Of a DNA stretch of 64,000 nucleotides, positions 34,068-41,771 are shown one piece after another. Position 1 is the stretch's first letter, and every line of letters starts with the position of its first letter. The notes under the pieces were generated by a model. The model was not told where the DNA came from, made no database searches, and was given only the letters and a program-made list of their open reading frames with translations. The stretch covers positions 124,001 to 188,000 of the forward strand of contig NZ_POSP01000001.1 of the NCBI RefSeq assembly GCF_002885975.1, given 5' to 3'. The translations under genes and the position numbers were made by a program. Source of the stretch: Paucibacter aquatile. Its GTDB lineage: Bacteria > Pseudomonadota > Gammaproteobacteria > Burkholderiales > Burkholderiaceae_C.

Positions 34068-34253
34068 GAAGGCATTTCTGCCTTCATCGAGGCTGTCTCA
34101 GCCTGGGCGCTGGTAGGCGCCCAGTCCTTCGACAGGCGTCGGACAGGCCGCAGGGCCTGTCCTCGGTTCTGTCTCAGCCAAGCTGCTTGCAAGCAGCTTG
34201 GCCTAAGTACGTCGTCGAGAAGGCCTCAAGGCCTTCTCTCGGCACGTACTTAG
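34068..34253. repeat. array of seven adjacent inverted repeats between convergent genes
   Basis: Back-to-back hairpins fill the LivM/receptor gap: 34068-34085 (7 bp), 34090-34104 (6 bp), 34103-34124 (8 bp), 34124-34144 (interrupted stem), 34141-34162 (9 bp, loop GCAG), 34177-34202 (a 26-nt perfect palindrome), and 34203-34253 (10-bp outer stem CTAAGTACGT/ACGTACTTAG, 9-bp inner stem GAGAAGGCC/GGCCTTCTC). The last covers the receptor stop codon. T-runs are absent, so these are not ordinary intrinsic terminators. Confidence 0.9.
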
Positions 34254-37200
34254 AACTTCACGTCGTAGGAGACGGTGAGCTTGACGGCGCGCGCGGCGGC
34301 GGTGGCGAGGGTGCCGTTGGCCACCGCGTCCACGGCCACCGAGTTGGGCACATTGCGGTCTTCGCGCACGGTGATGGCTTGCTGCCGGTTCAGCACATTG
34401 AACACATCGACTTTCAGGCCCAGTCCTTTGAGCGCGCGCGGCTGGTAGCTGAGGTTCAGATCCAGGCGCTGTTCCATGGGCAGATTGCCGAGGGCGCCGC
34501 GTGGCGAGATCTGGCCCTCGCAGTAGTGGAAGCGGTACGACGGTGAGCCCGCGCCCTGCCCCGGGGCGCTTGTGAAATTGTTCAGGCAGCTGATGGGGCG
34601 GCCTGAAGACAAGATCGCGGCGCCGCCGAGGGTCCACTCGTCGTTGAGCTGATAGAAGCCGTAGGCCTTGAGCTGGTGGGTGCGGTGGTTGGCCAGGGGG
34701 CCGTAGGCGCCAATCATCACGTCGCCGTTGTCCCAGGTCTGGGTGGCCGACACATCGGTCTGCGCCACATCCGACAGGGTCTGCCCCTCGGTGTTGCCGT
34801 AGTTGCGCGACCAGGTGTAGTTGACCTTGCCGTACCAGCCATTGCGCAGCGCGTGCTCCAGGAACAGGTCCAGGGCCACATAGCTGCGCTTGGCCTTGGG
34901 CAGGCCCATCTCTTCCGGCGTCAGGCTCACGCGGTGGTATTTCTTGCCGTCGCCAGCGAAGTCCACATCCAGATCAACCTTCTCGCCCGGGTTGACCGAG
35001 GCGCAGTTGAAGCCGGGGTAGTGCGAGTTGTCCACACCATTGGCCACGGCCCAGGCGTCGATCGGCGTCTGGTCGCAGTAGTCGTCGATGGTCGAGCGCA
35101 GCTTGCGGTAGGTCAGGCGGGCACCGAAGGCCAGGTCCTTCTGCAGCGCCTTCTCAAAACCGAGGACGATCTCGTCCTGGTAGGTCGGCTTCAGATTCGT
35201 GGCGGTGATCTGGCGCACGTCCTTGCGCTGACCCAGCTCGTTATTGGCCGAGCGGGGCTCGGAGACCTGGTTCAGGCCGGTCGGTGCACCGGTCGTCGGG
35301 TCGATGCCGGTGTAGCCGAAGATCTGGCTGGTGCCGGTGGAAGGGCTGGCGCCACGCACGGCGAGGTGGGTCGGGATCTGGATGAAATAGCGGCCGGCCG
35401 AAGCGAAGAGCTTGAGCGAGCCGTCGCCGTTCACGTCAAAGGCGGCGGCCAGGCGCGGCGCGATCTGGTTCTTCTGGTCGATGAACTTCTCGTTGAAGTG
35501 GTTGCGGTTGTTGTAGTCCTCCTTGCGGATGCCGGCCGTCAGCAGCAGCTGTTTGTTGACCTGCCAGCGGTCTTCCAGATACAGCGCAGATTGGTCCGAG
35601 TAAGCGTCGGTCAGGTCGTTGAACAGGGTTCGCAAGACATAGAAGCCCTGCTTTTGCAGCGCGGTCGGCGCCGGGCCGCCGGTCAGCAGGTCGAAGGTCT
35701 TGCCGGCCAGGCGCACGGCGCTGGGGTTCGGGGCCTTGCGGAATGCCCAGGTGCCCCCGCCGGCGGTGAAGTCACCCGCGGCTGTGGAGGCCAGCTTGTT
35801 GTCGTCGATGCCGGCGCGCAGGGAATGGCGGCCCAGCTGGTACTCGATGTCGATGCGCTTGCTCTTGATGGTGTCTCGTGCGTCCTTGCCGCTCATCAAG
35901 GAGCCCACCAGCGGGTTGGGGTTGAAGTAGTTCAGCCCGGGTGCCTGGGTGCCAGCCGGGAACTGCACGCCGAACAAGGCCTTGGCCGGCTCATAGATGT
36001 CGGCGCCGGCGATGCCGTTGCTGTGCTTGACGCGGCTTTCGCCGACCAGGGCCGTCACGGTCAGATCCGGCGTGAGGTAGCCGGTGTATTTCAGGATGTT
36101 GACGTCGCCGCCATCGGGGGTCTCACCAGCGATGTTCTTGTAGTTCAGGGTGATGGGCGCGCCGGCCACGCGGCTGAGGGTGCTGTAGTCATAGCCCGAG
36201 TAGCTGCTGTCGCGGGTGGAGTTGTCGCGGATGGCGCTCAGCTCCAGGCGGTGTTCGTCGCTGAGGTTCCAGTCCAGCTTGGAAAACAGGCGCTGGCTGC
36301 GGTCCTTGTCCTCGGTCCAGCCCCACTTGAGCACCGAGGCGTTGTCGGTCGACAGATTGTTCAAGCGCACGCGGCTGAACTTGTTGTCGTTCTGCTGGGC
36401 CGCGATGAAGAGGAAGAGCTTGTCCTTGATCAGCGGGCCACCGACATAGGCGCCCACTTCGGTCTTGCTCAGGCGGTCATCGGCGCGGAAGCGGCGCAGC
36501 TTGCCGTCGGTCGCGGCATTCACCGCCGCGCCGGTCATCGGGTAGTCCAGGTTCACGCTCTTGCCGCGCAGCCCGGCCGGCTCGGTGCTGAACATCACGC
36601 CGCCTTCCCAGCGGTTGCTGCCGCTCTTGGTGATGATGTTGACCACGCCGCCCACCGAGCGGCCGAACTCGGCGCCCATGCCGCCGGTCAGCACCTGCAG
36701 TTCCTGGATGGCACCGAAAGGCAGCTCGCTCGCGCCCAGCTGGGTGAGGGGGTTGGTGACCGGGAAGCCGTTGATGTAGGAGGCGTTCTCCGAAGCCGCA
36801 CCGCCGGCGAAGCTGGAGCCGCCCGAATAGCGGCTGTCGGCCGCCGTGGTGTTGGGGGCCAGCAGCACGACGGCGGTGACGTTCTTGGCCACCGGCAAGG
36901 CGGCCAGCTTCTCGGCCGAGAAGCTGGTGCTGCTGCTGGTCTTGGTCACGTCGATGACCTTGCGCGTGCCGGTCACCAGCACCGCCTCCAGGGTGTTGCC
37001 GGCGCTGGTGAAGCTGATCTCCTGGTTCTGGCTGGCCGAGAGCTCGATGTCATCCCGGGTTTCGATCACCTTGCCATCACGCAGCAGCTGCAGCCGGTAG
37101 CTGCCCGGTGGCACCGAGGCGAAGTTGAAGCGGCCGTTGGCATCACCGGGCACGCTGCGCTTGACGCCCGTGGCCTTGTTCTCGAGCTGGATCAGGGTGC

Positions 37201-37339
37201 CCGGTGCGGCGCTGACCGTGCCGTAGATGGAGCCGGCGGTGTTGGACTGTGCCTGTGCCGGCGTGGGCACGCTGAGCATCAGCACCGTGCTGCCGAAGGC
37301 CAGGGCCAGCGCGCGAGCCAGATGGGTTTTCTTGACCAT
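34250..37339 (-). CDS. TonB-dependent outer membrane receptor with carboxypeptidase-like regulatory domain
   Basis: 1029 residues. Signal peptide 1-30 (ending PAQAQ). A carboxypeptidase-regulatory-like beta-sandwich follows at about 35-110 (GDANGRFNFASVPPGSYRLQLL), then the plug domain (SYINGFPVTNPL, GGVVNIITKSG), then a barrel of roughly 800 residues ending in the outer-membrane signature YDVKF. This is the Oar-like receptor type; substrates for this group include large peptides, glycans or unknown ligands. No iron-type Fur box or transport operon adjoins it. Confidence 0.93.
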   Translation of the reverse strand: MVKKTHLARALALAFGSTVLMLSVPTPAQAQSNTAGSIYGTVSAAPGTLIQLENKATGVKRSVPGDANGRFNFASVPPGSYRLQLLRDGKVIETRDDIELSASQNQEISFTSAGNTLEAVLVTGTRKVIDVTKTSSSTSFSAEKLAALPVAKNVTAVVLLAPNTTAADSRYSGGSSFAGGAASENASYINGFPVTNPLTQLGASELPFGAIQELQVLTGGMGAEFGRSVGGVVNIITKSGSNRWEGGVMFSTEPAGLRGKSVNLDYPMTGAAVNAATDGKLRRFRADDRLSKTEVGAYVGGPLIKDKLFLFIAAQQNDNKFSRVRLNNLSTDNASVLKWGWTEDKDRSQRLFSKLDWNLSDEHRLELSAIRDNSTRDSSYSGYDYSTLSRVAGAPITLNYKNIAGETPDGGDVNILKYTGYLTPDLTVTALVGESRVKHSNGIAGADIYEPAKALFGVQFPAGTQAPGLNYFNPNPLVGSLMSGKDARDTIKSKRIDIEYQLGRHSLRAGIDDNKLASTAAGDFTAGGGTWAFRKAPNPSAVRLAGKTFDLLTGGPAPTALQKQGFYVLRTLFNDLTDAYSDQSALYLEDRWQVNKQLLLTAGIRKEDYNNRNHFNEKFIDQKNQIAPRLAAAFDVNGDGSLKLFASAGRYFIQIPTHLAVRGASPSTGTSQIFGYTGIDPTTGAPTGLNQVSEPRSANNELGQRKDVRQITATNLKPTYQDEIVLGFEKALQKDLAFGARLTYRKLRSTIDDYCDQTPIDAWAVANGVDNSHYPGFNCASVNPGEKVDLDVDFAGDGKKYHRVSLTPEEMGLPKAKRSYVALDLFLEHALRNGWYGKVNYTWSRNYGNTEGQTLSDVAQTDVSATQTWDNGDVMIGAYGPLANHRTHQLKAYGFYQLNDEWTLGGAAILSSGRPISCLNNFTSAPGQGAGSPSYRFHYCEGQISPRGALGNLPMEQRLDLNLSYQPRALKGLGLKVDVFNVLNRQQAITVREDRNVPNSVAVDAVANGTLATAAARAVKLTVSYDVKF

Positions 37340-37817
37340 GGTTCATTCCCCCGAATGGTTTGGAAGTGGGTTGGAGTGCTTGCTGCCGGAGGCGATCGCT
37401 TGGAGATCGCCTCCACCGTTCCATGTCCGACCGGCTTTGCGGCCAGGGGCAGGGCGGTGCCGCGACTCTAAAAATCGGGGCATCCAGGGCCGAAGTCCTG
37501 GGATCAAACGCCGACCTGCTGCCACCACGGGCGGGCCGCCGTTGCAAAAGGGAACAAACCCCGCCGGGCTGGGGCCAATCCCCGAACTTCGACCGGTGGC
37601 GAGGCCTTGCTCCCGCCACCACCCGGCTTGGTCCCAGTAGGCTGGAACTGGCGGGCCTCTGCGTTCACAGTGCGGACGGCAAGGCGGGCATCGCCCAAAT
37701 TCGCGCTCGAAAACCCCGGTTTCGTCCCCGGCCTGGCCGGCTCGGTCACATCCGGCTTGAGGCGCGTGCCTGCCCTCGCCACAGTCCGCTCAACGATCGA
37801 GTCAGGAGACCTTCGCC
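37340..37817. other. 478-bp intergenic region with a long hairpin in the receptor leader
   Basis: No gene is supported here. At 37388-37414 lies a perfect 10-bp hairpin (GGAGGCGATC/GATCGCCTCC, 7-nt loop), 49 bp upstream of the receptor start on the minus strand, where it would lie in the mRNA leader. Several other GC-rich partial dyads occur. I see no recognised riboswitch consensus and no tRNA. Confidence 0.6.
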
Positions 37818-38063
37818 ATGGCCAACACACCCGGAAAACGCCCCGCTTGGAATCGACTCAGCGCCAGTGAGCTTGAGCGCGAGCGCGCCTTGGTGCGCGA
37901 GAAGGAGCGCCTTCTGCGGCAGCGCCTGGCGCGCCAGGAAAAGCTCTTGAGCGCGCGCCGACCCTGCCCGCAGCAGCAACAGGGGCTTGAGCTGCTGCGT
38001 GAGCGGGTCGAGGGCATGCAAACCACAGCCCAGGCTCTGCGCGCACGCTCCCAGCAGCGCTGA
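37818..38063 (+). CDS. small basic coiled-coil protein, hypothetical
   Basis: 81 residues, strongly charged (Arg/Glu/Gln/Leu), with a heptad-like helix covering about 15-75 (LERERALVREKERLLRQRL). GGAGA lies about 9 nt upstream of the ATG, which supports real translation. No membrane segment or known domain. The function is unknown. Confidence 0.6.
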   Translation: MANTPGKRPAWNRLSASELERERALVREKERLLRQRLARQEKLLSARRPCPQQQQGLELLRERVEGMQTTAQALRARSQQR

Positions 38064-38253
38064 ACCGTGAGGAACTTGGCACTGTTTACAGCGCCTTACC
38101 CCTTGTTGCAGCCTTGCGCGGCCAACAAGCGCAGCATCCGCTCCATACAGATCCACAAGAACAAGAACTGAGGCCCGATGGTTCGTGACCGCGGCCTCAG
38201 CCCGGAGAGTCGGTCAGGGTCCGCGCTCTCCCCGGAGTCGATTGGGGTGCATC

Positions 38254-38676
38254 ATGAGATTTGAAGGCCGTTTGACTGCCTGGGCTGCCTTGCGCGGCTA
38301 CGGCAGCATCGCGCCGCTGGAGGGCGGCGAGGAGTTGTTTGTCCACATTTCCGCGTTCCCGCCCGACGGCGAGCAGCCCTTGCTGGGCGAGGTGCTGAGC
38401 TTTGAGCTGGTGATCGGTCGCGATGGCCGCAAGCAGGCCGTGCGAGTGCAGCGCTCCAAGCGCCGCCCGGACGCGGCCGTTCCTGTACCCGCGCCCAAGG
38501 TCCCGTTGCAGGGCGCGGCCTACCATCAGCGCCGCCAGCTGCAGCGCCGCCTGCGCTGGGCCTCGGTGTGCGCTGCCTTGCTGCTGGCGCTCGGAACCGT
38601 GGTCTGGCTGGACATGAGCCGGGCCAACACGCCGGCGCAGGTGCTGCACAAGCTGGCCCTGGCCTGGGGCCACTGA
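38254..38676 (+). CDS. cold-shock-like domain joined to a membrane helix
   Basis: 140 residues from the ATG at 38254. Residues 1-66 form a cold-shock-like OB fold (GSIAPLEGGEELFVHISAF, with RNP-2-like FVHIS). After a short Arg/Pro linker, residues about 106-124 (ASVCAALLLALGTVVWLDM) make one membrane helix. Related Burkholderiales proteins join a cold-shock domain to a membrane part. It would tether RNA or ssDNA binding to the inner membrane. Upstream, 38064-38253 contains the stem CTGAGGCC/GGCCTCAG around 38168-38200 and no gene. Confidence 0.7.
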   Translation: MRFEGRLTAWAALRGYGSIAPLEGGEELFVHISAFPPDGEQPLLGEVLSFELVIGRDGRKQAVRVQRSKRRPDAAVPVPAPKVPLQGAAYHQRRQLQRRLRWASVCAALLLALGTVVWLDMSRANTPAQVLHKLALAWGH

Positions 38677-38712
38677 TTCCGGCGTCAGCTCAGCCGGCGG
38701 GGGGGCATCGTG

Positions 38713-39225
38713 TCAGTCCCGGACCCAGGCCATGGCGCCGCCACCGCCGCCCTTGCGTTCGGCGTTCTTGCGCGTGCGCAGCACCGCTTCGAAGGCCTGC
38801 TGCGCACCGTTGTTCAGCGCCACCAGCAAGCCGCTCATATCCTCGACGCTGAGGGTGTCGGTGTCGCGGCGGAACTGTTTGATGGCCGGCGCCAGCATCT
38901 CCTTGGCCACGGCCGGGTGCGTGACCGCCACCACCAGCATGGCGCTGAAGAGATCCGGGAAACGCGTGCACAAGGCCTTGATGCGCTTGAGCGCCTGGGC
39001 CGGCGAGCTGCGATGGCCCGGGGCAATCCACTGAACCTCGTCATTGGCCTGGATCAGCTCGGCCTCGAGGATGCGGATGCGGGTCAGCAGGTACTCGCAG
39101 TCGCGCGCCGCCATGGCTTGCAGCTCGGCTTCGTCGTCGCTCTCCGCGTGGGGGTAACGCTCTTGCACCATCTGGGCAAGCGCAGCTTCGAGCTCGGGCA
39201 GGGTCGGGGCGGGAACTTCAGCCAT
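38713..39225 (-). CDS. hypothetical helical protein
   Basis: 170 residues from the ATG at 39225. It appears all-helical with no membrane segment or signal peptide; the C-terminal tail is a glycine run (KGGGGGAMAWVRD). Blocks such as ARDCEYLLTRIRILEAELIQANDEVQW look like a conserved helical core. I do not recognise the family. It converges on the cold-shock-like gene and is divergent from the amidase gene across 266 bp. Confidence 0.6.
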   Translation of the reverse strand: MAEVPAPTLPELEAALAQMVQERYPHAESDDEAELQAMAARDCEYLLTRIRILEAELIQANDEVQWIAPGHRSSPAQALKRIKALCTRFPDLFSAMLVVAVTHPAVAKEMLAPAIKQFRRDTDTLSVEDMSGLLVALNNGAQQAFEAVLRTRKNAERKGGGGGAMAWVRD

Positions 39226-39491
39226 GACGACAAAAGGCCTGGGCGACAGGCCGAGGGAGCGCGGCAGACGGCGGCGGGATTCATCGGCTTTCGGCCGCCT
39301 TGGGCCGAACTTGAGTGCAGCCGACCTGATCCGCCGGATTTTTATGACGCCACTGCGACGCCCCGGCCCGGGCATGCCCTAGGGCGCAAGCGGGGGCGGT
39401 CTCGGCACAATGCCCGCTCCTGTCTTGTCGCGCAGTCCTGGAACAAGCCAGCCCGCCGTGAATCCTCGCCCCTCGATTCGGACAAGACGCC

Positions 39492-41111
39492 ATGAACGCT
39501 CCCGCCAATTTCCTCAACCGCCGCGGTTTTGTCGCCGGCTCCCTGACCCTGGGCGCGGGCCTGGCCCAGGCCGGCGCCGCCAGCCAGCTGCCGGTGGCCC
39601 CCATGCCCTCGGCGCGCTTTGACGCCCTGGATCTGCAGGCCATCCAGCAAGGCCTGGCCGGCGGCCAGCTCAGCTGCGAAAGCCTGACCCGCCACTACCT
39701 GCGCCGCATCAACACGCTCGATCGCCAGGGCCCGCAGCTGCGCTCGGTGATTGAGCTCAACCCCCATGCCTTGGCCGAAGCCCAGGCCCTGGACCGCGAG
39801 CGCCGCGACAAGCGCCGCGGCCCGCGAGGCCCGCTGCACGGTGTGCCGGTGCTGATCAAGGACAACATCGCCACCGCCGATGCCATGAGCACCACGGCCG
39901 GCTCCCTGATGCTGGCCGGCCTGCATGCCAGCCGCGACGCCTTTCTCGTCACCCGCCTGCGCGCGGCCGGCGCCCTGATTCTGGGTAAGACCAACCTCAG
40001 CGAGTGGGCCAATATCCGTTCGAGCCGCTCGACCAGCGGCTGGAGCAGCCGCGGCGGCCAGACCCGCCACCCCCATGTGCTGGCGCGCAACCCCAGCGGC
40101 TCCAGCTCCGGTTCGGCCGTGGCCGTGGCGGCCGGCTTGTGCGCCCTGGCCGTGGGCACCGAGACCGATGGCTCCATCACCTCACCCGCCAGCATCTGCG
40201 GCATCGTCGGCCTCAAGCCGACCGTGGGCCTGGTCAGCCGCAGCGGCATCATCCCCATCTCGGCCAGCCAGGACACGGCCGGCCCCATGACCCGTCATGT
40301 CCGCGATGCCGCGGCCCTGCTGCAGGTGCTGGCCGCGCCCGACACTGAGGACCGCGCCACCGCCGCCGCGCCCAAGCCGGTCGACTACCTTGCCGGCCTG
40401 CGCAAGGATGCGCTGCGCGGCGCTCGCATCGGCGTGCTGCGCAGCGCCCAACCGCCGCAGCCGCAGGTGAATGCCTTGTTCGAAGAGGCGCTGGCCGTGC
40501 TCAAGGCCCAGGGGGCGGTGCTGGTCGACCAGGACCTCAAGATCCCGCACCAAGAGAAGTACGGCGAGAGCGAGTTCGCCGTCCTGCTCCACGAGCTCAA
40601 GGTGGGCTTGGCTGAGTACCTAGCCACCTACCAAGCTGATGCGCCGGCCAAGGATCTGGCCGGTCTGATCGAGTGGAACAAGGCCCATGCCAAGACCGTG
40701 ATGCCGTTCTTCGATCAGGAGACCTTGGAGGCCGCGCAAGCCACCCAGGGCCTGGAGGCAGAAGCCTACCGTCAGGCGCTCGAAACCTGCCAGCGCTATG
40801 CCCGCAAGGAAGGCCTGGACGCCTTGTTCGCCGAACACCAGCTCGATGCCGTGGTCGCGCCCACCGGCGGCCTGGCCTGGCTGACCGACCCCCTGTTGGG
40901 CGATCATTTCAGCGGCGGCGGCTTCATCTCGCCCTTTGCCGTGGCCGGCTACCCGCACCTGACCGTGCCCATGGGCCTGGTGTCCGAGCTGCCCGCCGGC
41001 ATTTCCTTCGGCGGCCTGGCCTGGCAAGAGGCCAAGATCCTGGCCTACGGTTACGCCTACGAGCAGGCCAGCCTCAAGCGGGCAGCGCCGAAGTTCCTCA
41101 GCAAGGTCTGA
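39492..41111 (+). CDS. exported amidase (peptide amidase-like, AS family)
   Basis: 539 residues. Tat-like signal NRRGFVAGSLTLGAGLAQAGAA. The Ser-cisSer-Lys triad is recognisable: Lys123 (VLIKDNI), the NPSGSSSGSA loop (201-209) and Ser228 in GTETDGSITSPAS. GTETDGS, rather than the commoner GTDTGGS, is typical of peptide amidases and related exported enzymes. It hydrolyses an amide bond, possibly C-terminal peptide amides, in the periplasm. A strong terminator follows at 41133-41163. Confidence 0.93.
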   Translation: MNAPANFLNRRGFVAGSLTLGAGLAQAGAASQLPVAPMPSARFDALDLQAIQQGLAGGQLSCESLTRHYLRRINTLDRQGPQLRSVIELNPHALAEAQALDRERRDKRRGPRGPLHGVPVLIKDNIATADAMSTTAGSLMLAGLHASRDAFLVTRLRAAGALILGKTNLSEWANIRSSRSTSGWSSRGGQTRHPHVLARNPSGSSSGSAVAVAAGLCALAVGTETDGSITSPASICGIVGLKPTVGLVSRSGIIPISASQDTAGPMTRHVRDAAALLQVLAAPDTEDRATAAAPKPVDYLAGLRKDALRGARIGVLRSAQPPQPQVNALFEEALAVLKAQGAVLVDQDLKIPHQEKYGESEFAVLLHELKVGLAEYLATYQADAPAKDLAGLIEWNKAHAKTVMPFFDQETLEAAQATQGLEAEAYRQALETCQRYARKEGLDALFAEHQLDAVVAPTGGLAWLTDPLLGDHFSGGGFISPFAVAGYPHLTVPMGLVSELPAGISFGGLAWQEAKILAYGYAYEQASLKRAAPKFLSKV

Positions 41112-41132
41112 GCACAGGCCGTCAGGCCCCAA

Positions 41133-41163
41133 AAGAAAAGCCCGGCGTGACCGGGCTTTTCTT
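41133..41163 (+). terminator. intrinsic terminator after the amidase gene
   Basis: AAGAAAAGCCCGG, a 5-nt loop, then CCGGGCTTTTCTT: a 13-bp stem with the A-run and T-run built into it, 22 nt after the amidase stop. Because the stem is symmetrical, it could also work for minus-strand transcription. Confidence 0.93.
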
Positions 41164-41178
41164 CGGTTGCTTGGCCGT

Positions 41179-41315
41179 CGCGCAAGCATGCGCTGAGGCC
41201 TGAATGATGCACGCGCTGCTGTGTATGCAGCGGGACCAGTCCGCAATCAGCCTTCGCGCAAGCATGCGCTCAGGCCTGAACGAGGCACCCGATGCTGCGC
41301 AGGCAGCATCGGGTG
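41179..41315. repeat. two copies of a 26-bp element, each followed by a hairpin
   Basis: A 26-bp unit beginning CGCGCAAGCATGCGCT occurs at 41179-41204 and 41255-41280 with one mismatch. It contains a small stem GCGCA/TGCGC. The first copy is followed by a 6-bp hairpin at 41214-41232 (CGCTGC/GCAGCG), the second by a perfect 13-bp hairpin at 41286-41315 (loop GCAG). The element lies between convergent genes, just after the amidase terminator, and resembles a BIME/REP-type arrangement, not a known one I can name. Confidence 0.85.
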
Positions 41316-41322
41316 TCCACGT

Positions 41323-41676
41323 TCAGTCCTCGTTGCTGAAGACCAGCTTGACTTCGTGGTGCTGCTTTTCGCCGCTGGCTTCGAAGCGCCAGTCCATCAG
41401 GGCGTTGGTGACCGAGCGGTCGAAGACCTTGCGCGGTTGCGCTTCCAGGATGTCCACGCCGGTGACCTTGCCGTCGCCGTCGATGGCCATCTTGGCGGTC
41501 ACGGTGCCGCGGGTGATGGATTGCTTTTCGGCTTCGCGCGGGAACTCGGGCGGCACCTTCTTGATGATCTTCGGGGCTGCAGCCTGAGCGCTGAAGGCCA
41601 GGGCCAGGGCGCCGCAGAACAGGGTGGCAGCGCGCAGGATGGAAGAAGAGGAGGTGCGGTTCAGGTTCGTCATCAT
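41323..41676 (-). CDS. TonB C-terminal domain protein with signal peptide
   Basis: 117 residues from the ATG pair at 41676. Signal peptide 1-33 (LRAATLFCGALALAFSAQAAAP), then only a TonB-type C-terminal domain (KKVPPEFPREAEKQSITRGTVTAKMAIDGDGKV, ending LMDWRFEASGEKQHHEVKLVF). It lacks the membrane anchor and proline-rich spacer of real TonB, so it is probably a secreted periplasmic protein. It lies 95 bp after the chemoreceptor gene start of transcription order and could share its mRNA. Confidence 0.75.
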   Translation of the reverse strand: MMTNLNRTSSSSILRAATLFCGALALAFSAQAAAPKIIKKVPPEFPREAEKQSITRGTVTAKMAIDGDGKVTGVDILEAQPRKVFDRSVTNALMDWRFEASGEKQHHEVKLVFSNED

Positions 41677-41771
41677 GGTGGTCTTGGACTGCAGGAAGGA
41701 AAGAGAAAAGAAGGGGGTGAAAAAGAGAAGACGGGGAGGTGCGTGCGGCGCTTGGCCTGTCCACTGATCAA

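Noticed and set aside
34676..37471. A 931-codon open frame on the plus strand across the TonB-dependent receptor
   Set aside because: Antisense shadow of a recognisable receptor gene; composition is Val/Gly/Ala-rich with no known domain.
34250..37817. A Fur box or other metal site near the TonB-dependent receptor
   Set aside because: No Fur-like 19-bp AT-rich dyad was found in 37340-37817; iron control is not supported.
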